Origin: Calliopum simillimum
Lineage: Eukaryota > Arthropoda > Insecta > Diptera > Lauxaniidae
DNA length: 64,000 nucleotides
Assembly: GCA_951812925.1 (NCBI GenBank)
Contig: OX638370.1
Span: 2,628,001-2,692,000, forward strand
Direction of reading: 5' to 3'
Part shown: in pieces, positions 34,406-46,400 of the stretch
Position numbering within the stretch: the first letter of the stretch is position 1
How the letters are laid out: each line of letters begins with the position of its first letter
Notes under the pieces: generated by a model
The model's database searches: none
What the model was told of the DNA's origin: nothing
What the model saw: the letters and a program-made list of their open reading frames with translations, nothing else
Translations under genes and position numbers: made by a program

Positions 34406-37400
34406 GTGAGTACAATTTTTCATTTAAAGTTACATACTTGCAATATTAGCCATTAAAATTAGGAAATGTTGCCAAACGCAAAGTATAGTAATTATAATTT
34501 TGTTCCCATATTAAATATTTACAAAAACAAAAAAAAGAACTTCGTTTAAAAATTTATTTACCCAAACTTTTTTTTATTCATAGTTAATTTCACAGAAAAA
34601 TGTACATATGCGTCGTTCATTTTATTAGTGGTACAGGTTCATTTAAGGGCTAAAGTAATGTCATACATATTATTTACATAATAATCGGGTTTTCAACTTA
34701 ATGTTATCAATTCTATGCCATCAAGTAAGCTTTCTTTTCTAATAAAATGCAAGCCAATTCATATTATGACACCACTTTTGCTCTTAAGTGGAGTTGCACC
34801 ACTATTAGAATGAACGATACATATATTTCAAATTCTCTTTTAACTCTGTAAACAAAACATCTGTTAAAGCGTTACCTTTGACATTAAAAGCCAAAATTTA
34901 AAAATAAACATTAAATTAAATACAAAAGTTTGTGGTATCTGATCAATCAGTGCTACACAAAAATTTCCAGCCATATAAAAAGGGTAACTTAAAATATTTC
35001 CACTGAATTTCATACTTTGCATACTTTTATCGCAAAAGAGAGAGAGTTCTTAAGCAAAAAAGAAACATAGTTTAGGAGTACTCCATTAACTAGTCCTCTA
35101 CCAACCAGTACTAGTCCGACTTAAATCCCTTTTGCATACAAGCAACTGTTCTTTTTGTGTGTTGATGTCCTACGAAATTTCAATTGGTCCCTTATGCATT
35201 ACTTTTACACCAGTCCAGGGCAAGTTGTGGTATGAATTAGTCCTCTAGTAATATTTTTTTGTTTTGATTTGGACTTATATTTTCTTAAAACAAATAAAAT
35301 AAAGTCAAATTACATTCATAACAGCATTAGCAAATATGAATTCATTAATTTCAGTTTTTCCAAAGACACCAAATTCAAGTGACAAAAAACACAAAATATT
35401 TCAAAAGCAAAAAATGAAAATTGTAATATGTTTTCGTCACGATTCAAATTTATTTGCCCCTACAAACTACAAACTGGCATCCACTGCATCCTTTTTTCAC
35501 TAGTTTCGGGCTTGTGCTAACCGTGAACTAGTATTTTTTGTAGACTATCTCATACTTTTACTGCAGGGTATATACTAAACTATTTCATAAATAAAAGGCA
35601 GGTACAAGACATAACGTATCTTGAAACGAAATATCTTAAAACTCCAGCAAGGCGACATGTGCAGGACCTCCAATTTTAATATTTCGCTGGGATAAGAAAG
35701 TTAAAAAAAACATTCTTCTAAAATACATTTTTGAACTATTGATCAAAATTTGACCACAAATGTATTAAATAATTTTGGTACTTTTTGCGACATTACTTTT
35801 AGTGCAATGTCAAGCGAAACGTTAGCAAAACAAAAAACATTAAGTCAGTGCTTTGGTTTTTGTCTTTCTCTTTGCGCTTCATTCTCTGTGTAATTTCGTA
35901 TTTTGTTCTTGCTAAAATTGAAAAATTTGTATATACAATAATTTTTTGGTGGATTGAAAGCAACATATTAAAATAATTCTAACTTTGTGCAAATCTACAC
36001 ACAAATGCCTTTCCAATTGTGTATGATTTAAAGTCGTACTCCATTTCTAACATAGTAAAAAAAGGAGGACAAGTTTCTGTTTTGCGTATTAATATATAAA
36101 TATGGATGGGAACCTTTTATATTTTTTAAAATACATTCCAAAAACTGTGCAGCAGTGTTATATGTTTTCATCTTTTAATATTTTTATATTCATTGGCGAA
36201 AATTTCATAAAATTTACCAAATCAAATAATCTCTCTAATTGGGTCACTTACTTTATTAAAGTCAATCTTATCGCTGTTAGTAATCATAATATTAAATAAG
36301 TATTGTCTTTTCCAGTCATGCGCTTCCTTAGCATTTAAAAACATTTCCCTTTTCGACTAATAACTAATAATCGATTTTCTCATTCTAAATTTTTTCTTTT
36401 CTTTACTTTATTTAAATGTATGTATTCTCTTATCTATTCCTTAGAATATCTTCGCTAATTTCGTATTCCATTTAATATTCCACCCACAAACCTCAGTCCA
36501 AAATGTCAACAAGTCCATTAAGGACAATGGAAGAACGTACGTCTCACTTGCTTGGATTCATTCAAGAGGGTTGACCACAATATTGGTCGGCTTGTTGCCA
36601 ATAAAAAACACTTCTGTAGGTGATTTTAGCCGATTAGTGTCGAACATGTTGTCAATTAAGGCATATATCTATGTATGTAAGTGCGTAGCAGCAGATGGTG
36701 CTTAGATGGGGCTTCAATTTTTTTCGCTGCTATTGAACTGACAGTTGATTAAACAATCAGATTTTTTATAGTCAAATGATTTATGGTGCATACTCCTTAA
36801 GTTTGGTAAAGCTGGGTAATTCGCGGCTAATTTTTACATTCTAATTTGTTTGTTTTTTGAATAAAAAGCATAATTACCTCTTGTTAACGTCAACAATTAT
36901 TGTCAAATCAAAAGAATATAATTAAAATAATGTCATCACTTTAAAGTAAACACAATGACATGCATCATTAGATTTTTTTTTTCTTTTTTTTTTAATGGGG
37001 AAAATCCATTTAAACATTAGCGTTTTACATTTGCTGAGTACACATGTACATTTTTATTGTGTAGGAACATTAGCATTAAATAAGTTTTAAAACAAGCCAA
37101 GCAACACTGACACGAAATGCAGTTCACTGCCATGATACGACTCTATATCACTCATATTATCAAACTTTTTTGCCATGTACATTATTGTGGGCCGATTTAG
37201 AAACTGACTTCGGCTATCAAATTTTCAATCGAAAATGCGCCGAACTAAAGTTGAACGTAGAGGTATGGTTCCTTGGGCAAATATTCATAGAATTAAATGA
37301 ACTTTCTTCCTAGGTTGGTGTTTTGTTTAAAAAAATTCATCTAAAAATATGAATCGTTTATTTTGAAAGTCGGTCATAATAATCGGCTAAATGCTCGACA

Positions 37401-40400
37401 TCACTTTTTCAAATACATACCATCAATTCCACACTATCAAGTAAACTTTTCATCGAAACAAAACCTAATTTTATTGATTATTGGTAGAATATCAGCCAAA
37501 TCATATTATGACATTACTTCTGTCTCTATAAGAATTTTTAAAATTTAGTATGAAAATAAAAAAAATATTAAATGCAAGGTAAAATTTTCGATCGAAAATG
37601 CGCCGAACTAAAGTTAAACGCAGAGGTATGGTTCTTTGGGCAAATATTCATAGAATTCAATGAGCTTTCACATAGAGGGGCAATGAGCTTTCACATAGAG
37701 GGGTAGCCGAGGTCGGTAAAATTTCGTCCATACAATTTGGCCCACCCTAATGTACATATATTTTTAGTTTTATATTTTATCGTTTTTTCAAAATTTTTTC
37801 GCTGCATTGAAATAGTTATAGAATATTTCCGAGGTAATGTAATCTAACAGTAAAAATGTGTCATAAGATCAATAAAAATTAAAAATTGGCCCTTATCATG
37901 AATAAAGCTGTGCAAACATGGGAAAACTAGGCATCGAGCATTTTTTGTGAAAATGAGTTATGCAAACCAGGGGATCTACAGGTACGATCTACAAGCTGGC
38001 AAAACCAGATTTGCTCTAGGACTTGTAGTTCCTTAGAAAAACAACTTGAAAACCCGGATATTTTGATTTTCTCATATCAACTAAAAATTTAAATTAGCTC
38101 TCCTGAAAAATTATGGAAACATGCGATAGCTAGTTGTGTCATCTCTGCACAGAAATATTCTCGATTATTTTTTTTATACCCTACACCCAGGGTACATTCA
38201 CTTTGTCCTTCTGTTTGTAACGCAGAGAAGGAGGCGTGGCAGATATAGAAAAGTATATATATTCTTGATCAGCGTCACCTCCTGAGTCGATATAGCAATG
38301 TCCGTCTGTCTGGCTGGGTGGCTGGCTGGCTGTATGTTGAAATACACTTTTTGGGAAAACTGAGCAAGATAATTCAATAAAATTTGGTACACTACCTCCG
38401 TCGTTAAAGATAGCTCGGGGGATTGAAAATGATCGAAATCGGTCAACGGACACGCCCACCGCCCATACAAAAACCGAAATACTCATAAATACTAAGAATT
38501 GTAAGCGCAAGCTCTGAGAAAAAACTGAATGAGGGCGTGGCACCTACCATATAAGCAAAAGCTTTAAAACGCTATACTGAAAGCGTTTTTTGAGATATTC
38601 GAACCAAATTTGACTCAGACACTAAGAATCATAAATCGGACAAGGGGGCGTGGTACCTCCGATATAAGCAAAAGTTTCAAAATGCTATACTGAAAGAGTT
38701 TTTTGAGATAATCCAACCAAACTTCACTCAAATACTAAAGACTATAAATGCACGCTATAAGCTAAAACTAGAAGAACTCGGACAAGAGGGCGTGGCACCT
38801 CCTATATAAGCAAAAGCTTCAAAACGCTATACTGAAAACGTTTTTCACTCAGACACTAAAAACTATAAATGCAAGCTCTGGTGAATTCGGACAAGAGAGC
38901 GTAGCATCTCCCACAAGAGCAAACTTTTAAAATACTGCAGTGTAGGGTATTTAATGTTTGGCCAGGCCAAATTTTACACCCTTACTAGTTTTTTTTTCAG
39001 ACTATCTTGCAGTCTGAGAAAAAATTCTACCTTGCAATCTGAAAAAAATTGTCGAGAATGTTTATTCATGAAATTGCACGTCCGCGCGAAATGCATTTTC
39101 TACAGGATTTTGATGGATGATATCTCATTCTCTTCAGAAATTTACGCTGATTTTAAATTCGAATTGATACCAAGAAAATAAGAGTGTTTTTGGTAGTTTG
39201 CACACTAAAATCTATGAAAGAAATACTGAAAATCTTGTTTAACTCAAAAGCAAGGTATCTTGAGAAAAAAGTGTATCGACATAAAATGTTTAGTATTCCC
39301 TAAGGAATACGTGTGAATTTTTTATGTTCTTGGAGGTCAAATCTTTAAAATACAAAATAGCGGATACAATATGGCGGCATATATTTTTAAATATCATGTG
39401 ATTTGCAAGGAATTCGGAATTCAAGGGTTGTAACAGACGCTGATTTAGAATCTTATAGTATGAATTTTAAATTCAAAATGGTGTATCCAATATGGGGGAA
39501 AAATTTTTAAATATCCTTTGATTTACGAGAAAATCTTTGTTCGAGAGTTTTAACAGACGCCGATTAAGAATCTGAAATTAAAAATTTTAAATTCAAAATT
39601 TATGTACATATGTTCCAAATGATTTCAAACGCCATACGCTTTTGTACGACACGTGTTGAACAAATCAGCGTTTTTGAAACGGTAGACGTCCACAAAAAAC
39701 AGTGATAACTTAAAAAACTGCATAAACTGTTAGTACTACTGCGTTCAGAAAACTCTGATCTTGGTAAATGTATAAGATTAAAGTTAACTTCGGTAAACTT
39801 TGTTAGTTTCAGCTTAAGAAAGTTTGCAAACATTATTAATAATTTTATATTTGTTTAGCTGAAGGGGCAAATGAAGCGGACACAAAAACGAAATTTATTA
39901 CAATTAGTGGATTCAAATGGGTGTTTTGAAATTATTCCAAAATTTACAAATCTTAAAAATACTTCACAGTACAAATGGGTTTGGTTGTGTTTTGTGTAAA
40001 TTTTTTTTGTGTATCAACTAACGGTGCAATGGCATAAACATCGAAATGAAAAGTTTTTATTCATGCCTGTTCCGTAATCCGCGTGGTTTCAGTTACTTTT
40101 TACTTAGGAGGCTTTTTGATGAAAATGGTGAGTCACACGATAAAAAGTTTCAGAATCTTTTTTGTGGAGAATTACAGGTTCTACAAATAATATTCATTTG
40201 TATTTACGAAAAAGTAACTGTTTCGGAAATATTCGATAAAGTCAAATTTTTCGACTTTTTGCTGTTTTTTAATAATATTTCCTAAACGGTATATTTTTCT
40301 TTAAAGCTAATTACTTAATGTTATTTGTAGAACCTGTGTGACTCACCATTTTCATGGAAATGCCTAAATGATAAGTAATTGAAACCACATGGATTACGGA

Positions 40401-43400
40401 ACAGACCGCATCCGTGAGTGTACAATTCGTGACGTAAAATCATGTATTAAGCAAACAAAAATACATACGAGACACATGATTTTACGAAACGAGTTGTACG
40501 TTCACGGATGCGTCGATTCGACCCCTGATTATCTTTGATATTTGTACTTTTTGATTACACAAGAAGAAAAATCAAATTTTTACAACTTTAAATTTAGATT
40601 TCTGCCACAAAATGTGATCATTGAAACCATAGTGCAGTGTTTTGAAAATAACAATAGTTCGTTCACTAAAACCACTGTAACTTTTGAAACAATAATGATC
40701 AAGTTTTTACAGCTAATTTTTATTTTTGTATTTTGTACTTGTGGCGCCATCTGTGTATCAGACCTAAGGCTTCTCAGCCGATGTAACAAAGGTGATTTCC
40801 ATATACTCCTTAACTTTTAGTCAAATTACAAAGTGCGTTTAAAATTCGTTTACGTTAAGGATGATTATTTTACCATCGCACCTACTAAGTACATAAGTAC
40901 AAACATATCTACATACAATATATAATTTTAATTGATTAACTACATAAAAAATGCATGATAAACTCACAAATTGAAATTAAGTGAGAATTCATTGGCAACC
41001 AATAAAACGTGGTAGTTTCCAAAAATAAAAAAAGAGTTAAGTGATGGCGATGAGTAGAATCGATGTAATATATCAATTGTAATGATTGGATATAATTCTA
41101 CTTGTACTTAATCCTAGACGTGTTAAGGGAATGAGATATTGAAAATGATATAAATATAGTATGTATAAATTTACCTAAACCAAATTTAATACATATAACG
41201 ACATAATATACAATTTTATTGATTATGTACACTCTTTAGAAGTTTAAAAAGATAAACCAAATGTATCAAAGGTCAAAGTTAAACATAGTTAAAATGCCAC
41301 CACATATTTGCTTTTTATTTAATGAAAATTGAAAAGTGATTGATAAAATTTTAATTTGACTAATTCTAATCCAGTTAAGTAAATTACTGTCTAATGTAAA
41401 ATAGATAAGTAGGTAACAGTGATTGATTTTGTATTCAAGAAGATATTACTGAAATTACTTAATTTCGATACTACGTGGAAAAGTATTTAAGTCCGCGAAA
41501 TGAGGGGTAAGGAGTGGAAATAAACATGAATTTTTTATTTAATTTTTCGGGTTATTAGACTTTAAACTAGTAGTCTATTGATTAGGTAATTTTAAAGGAA
41601 ATAAGACGTTCACGGGTTTTAATTACAGAAATCGGTCAACTGGTCATACCGCGGAGTGCTATTAAATTAGAGGGTGGAAATGCACCCTTTACAGTTTTTT
41701 CAAAATATCTAGCGATGAAGCAAAACTTTTTTTTGTAAACTTTTTGTAGAGAATTAAATTTGCCATCGATATAGCTTATTCGAAAAATTTAAAAAAAAAT
41801 TCTTATACCAAAAATTTTGAAACAAAAAACAAAAAAAAAACGAATTCTTGTGTTTTTTTACTCTTATGCCAATAACTGTTTTAGGGTCAGGGATAGGTAA
41901 AGACATTGCGCAATATAAAAATAAAAGTAGACAAAATTTCCTTTAAAATGGTTTTATTTAAAAATTTCTTATGTCAAAAATTTACCGAAATATGGCCACT
42001 CAAACATAGAAATTTTGTTTATGCGGTCGGAAAAGCGATTTTTATTCAAGAAATACATATTGTATTTTTTTTCAAAATTTTTGGGGACATTTTATAATAT
42101 TTCAAAACTTGGTAAAAAAAAAAATCTCCAAAAAATTCTGAAAAAAATTCCCACTTATATTCTGGATGATTCTAAGCATTTTTTGTCATATACACTTTTT
42201 TCGTAAGATGCCTTGGTTTTGAATAAAAATTTCAATGTTCCATTAGCCATATTTCGGTCAATTTTCAACCTAAGAAAATTAATAAGTCATTTTAAAGAAA
42301 ATTTTATCTACTTTCTTTATATTATGTAATGCCTTAACCTATCTGTGACCCTAAAAAAGTTATTGGCTAAAGAGAAAAAAAACACAAGAATTCGTTTTTT
42401 TTTTTTTGCGTTTTTTCTTTCTTGTTTCAAAATTTTTGGTATAATTTTTTATTTTTTTAAAATTTTTTGAATAAGTTATTTCGATGGCAAAATTAATTCT
42501 CTACAAAAAGTTTTCTAAAACAAATATCGAAGACTTGCTTCGTTCGCTAGATATTTTGAAAAAACTGTAAAGGGTGCATTTCCCCCCCTCCCCCCGATTT
42601 CTACCATCCAATTTAATAGCACTTTACGGTTTTTTCATCTTTATGACCAATTTCTGTAATAAAAACACGTGAACGTCTTACTTCCTCTTTAGCATGTTTT
42701 TTACTACCTAATCACTAGACTTTAGCGTCAGCCAAACAAATGAAATTCGAATAAAATTTCAAATATTGCGCAAATCGAGTATCGCGTTGTTATAAATTTC
42801 CTTACCAAGCAAGAAAAATCAGTTCAAACCATACTTTCAGGAATGTCCAGTCACGTAAACTATTGTCCGATTAAAACTATTGTTTACAAGTGGCATAAAC
42901 TCTAAGCAAGGCAGGGACTCACTTGAAGATGACCGACGCACAGTGGGGTATTAGGTAGCAAAACACGCTATTAATTCATCCAGACTATTGAGGGTTATAA
43001 TAACTTATTTTTTTAGTTAATTATGCATAAAAAAGTAGAAAACTTATGCAGTTGTACATTATGTAGTGAATTTTTTTTAATAGCAATAAAAAACGGAAAT
43101 TGAAAATTGTTATCAAATTTTTTACGCATTATTCTGAAGTTTTAAGAATTTCTGTCTTTGGCGAATCCTAGTAAAATTTTTTGAAGAATATTTTTGTAGA
43201 ACATTTTAACCCATTTTAACCAAGTTTTTGGAAAAAAGGGTCAAGAAGATCCATAAAAACAGGATATAATGGGTTAATATGCAATAGAAAATTTTTTCTT
43301 GTATGATTTTATGATAAACTTATCAAAAACAGTTTTTCCAAGATGTAGTTCAAGAGTTTTACAGCAGGCCGAAATATCGAAAATGTGCTTTCTTTCGGTT

Positions 43401-46400
43401 TTTTATCTAAAACAACAATATATGAATGATTTTAAATTCGAGATATAATGTTTTTATATACCTTGACTCAAGACAAAAAATTTGATTTATCGGATGACTC
43501 ATTCCGAGCGTTTCTTAAATCGTAATAAAATAAAAACTGTACTAAGCCGAGATTTTGCATAAAACGGCGCTGAGCGACCTCTTAATGACCTTCAAAAATT
43601 TTTAAAAACTCAGCGCACTTTATTGACACCCTCTGCAGATTTTTGGTGGTAATTATCTGTCTATATGTCTGTATTTAACTTTTTAGTTTCAGTTTGCCTT
43701 AAAAAAATTAAAATTTCTCACAGCCGCGCAAGAACCCGCAACCCTTTTTTTCATAAAAAGTAACTTAAATGTCTACTTTTTATTAAAATCAAAACATTTT
43801 TGTTTGAGCTCACTTTTGGAACGACTATATGTCTATGTATATAGCCAAAATGCACTTAATTTTAAACTAACGAACAAAAAAAAAAAAAAAAATTTAAATA
43901 TAACAAAACACTTTTTCACAAAACAAAAACCACTTTTGTGTTACAAAAATACCTGAACTAAAAGGGTCCATCAAAATTTAAGAAGAAAAACAAAACAAAA
44001 GGAAAAAAAATCATTGCATTGTTGGTGGCTGCACTTGCTTCTTGTGATTATAGCGACTAGAGTTCTCTCACAAAAAGTTTAATAATTCCGAAGGAGCAAA
44101 ACATGGCACAACTAAATTTTTAACACTTATTATGGACAGTCTATAGTTAAAGAAAATCATAACAAGATGAAAACCTTACACAACCTAAAATACTTTAAGA
44201 ATTTTTTAAGTGTGTTACTTAATGACATTTTATATTGAAAAATGATTTTATTTAATTGAACTTTTAGTCATATATTTGCAAAGATCGATTTACATATAAA
44301 TCTATCAATGCATTTTTCTAACACATAATTATGACAAATCAAGGAACGGGTTAAAAACACGGCTATAGTGACATATGTTTCGTCTTTCGCCACAAAGACT
44401 CATCAGACTATTTTTGTTGTAATTATAATTATATTTATTTTACTAAATTAATTATAATTGAAAATTGCAAGTTTGAAAACTTTTTGTGTTTTTGGTCTGG
44501 GCGGGAGACGAACCAAGGATCTCCAGGTTGGAAGCAGAAGTCGTTACCACTGCACCAGCCTTGCCCGGCTGCGAAGCCGACTTTTTGCCAGTTTTATTTG
44601 TGTGTTAATACGTATTGATATATCATAATTGTTGTTTTGTGTTATTTATTGATTTAATCCGTTCCTTGATTTGTCATAATTATGTGTTAGAAAAATGCAT
44701 TGATAGATTTATATGTAAATCGATCTTTGCAAATATATGACTAAAAGTTCAATTAAATAAAATCATTTTTCAACCTAAAATACTTTAACTCCACTTGAAT
44801 AATAAAAAACCTTAATTTTTTAACACATATTTAATATGTATACATAAAACAAATTTTTTTAAACATTAACTCAAAAAAACTTTTATGTAGTAAGAACCAC
44901 AATTACCTGAAGTTAAAGGTTCCATTAAAACTTTTTCCACAAAAAACTTTTTTTTTAATAAAAATGTATTTAAAAAGGCCAAAAAATTCAAATTTTTCAC
45001 AGCGCGCGAACGAAAGCAAAACTAGTAAGGGTGGTATCTTTGGCCTGGCCAAAAACTAAATACCCTACACTGTATTTCAAGTACTCGGATATTATTAAAC
45101 ATTTAGTTGATAAATACTATCCAATATACGTATTCTTGTACATACAAGTTTTTAATAAAATAAATTGTTGAATTCTTCCGTAACCTCTAGGAGAGTATAA
45201 GAACAAATTGCTTATATGGGGAGTGCCACGCCATCTCCGAGCTTACCTAGATTTTGCGTAGAGCTTGTATTTATTATTCTGAGTGTTAGAGTAAAGTTCG
45301 GATATTGTTTCTAAAAAAAATTTTTCAGTATAGCATTTTCAAACTTTCGCTCATATGGGAGGTGCCACGCCCTCTAGTCCTAGTCCTACTTTCTGCTCAG
45401 AGTTTGCAATTAATGCTCTTAGTATTTGAGTGAAATTAAGTTGGATTATCTTAAAAAAACGCTTTCAGTATAACATTTTGAAACTTTTGTTTATATAGGA
45501 GATGCCACGCCCTCTAGTCCGAACTTGCCTAGTTTTTGCTCAGAACTTGTACTTACTATCTCTAGTACTTACGTGTATTTTGCTTCTGTTATTGCAAATA
45601 ATGCTCTTATTATCACATTTTGAATATATTTTTTGTATGGGCGGTAGGCGTGTCCGTTGACCGATTTCGCTTATTTTCAATCCCCCGAGCTAACTTTGAC
45701 GACGAAGGCAGTGTACCAAATTTCATTGAATTATCTTGCTCAGTTTTCCCAAAATATGTATTTCCACACACAGCCGTTACCCAGCCAGCCAGCCAACCAC
45801 CCAGACAGACGGACATGGCTATATCGACTCAGGAGGTGACGCTGATCAAGAATATATATACTTTTCCATACCTGTCACGCCTCCTTCTCTGCGTTACAAA
45901 CGGAAGGACAAAGTGAATATACCCTGGGTGTACATTAGAGGTGTTTTAAGAATGTATGGAGATCCTTATTAACAACATTTTGATACTTGACACCCCTCAA
46001 TTTTGTGAGGTTGGAAAAAAAAATGAGTTTGCAAAAAAAATGTTGGGGGTGGGATGAGGGTAAAGGTTGGCGCATCGAGGTCAAAGGTGAGAGAAAAAGA
46101 GAAAAAATTTACATACAGCCCTACAAATGCTTAGGGGTCACCTCTAGAGGGGTCAAATGTATGACCGACTCACATTATTTCCCCCCTCAACATTTTTACC
46201 AAGCAAACTTACCCCCTACCTCTTACTCCTAAAGGGGCCCCCATACAAAATTGACATTTTTTGGAAATCGACACCCACCACTCCCTGGGTGCCCCTAGAA
46301 GGGTCAAATGTGTGACTGGTCCCTAATATTTTTTCCTCTCCAACATTTTTTCCCAATATACTTACCCTCTATCTCTGACTCTTTAGGGGACTCCCATACA

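Noticed and set aside
38181..38543. 120-codon minus-strand frame
   Set aside because: Lies entirely in dispersed repeat family A; a similar frame in the copy at 45,620 confirms it belongs to the repeat rather than to a gene.
44497..44567. A functional tRNA-Gly gene
   Set aside because: A and B boxes are good but the anticodon and T stems do not pair properly and it lies inside a mobile element.
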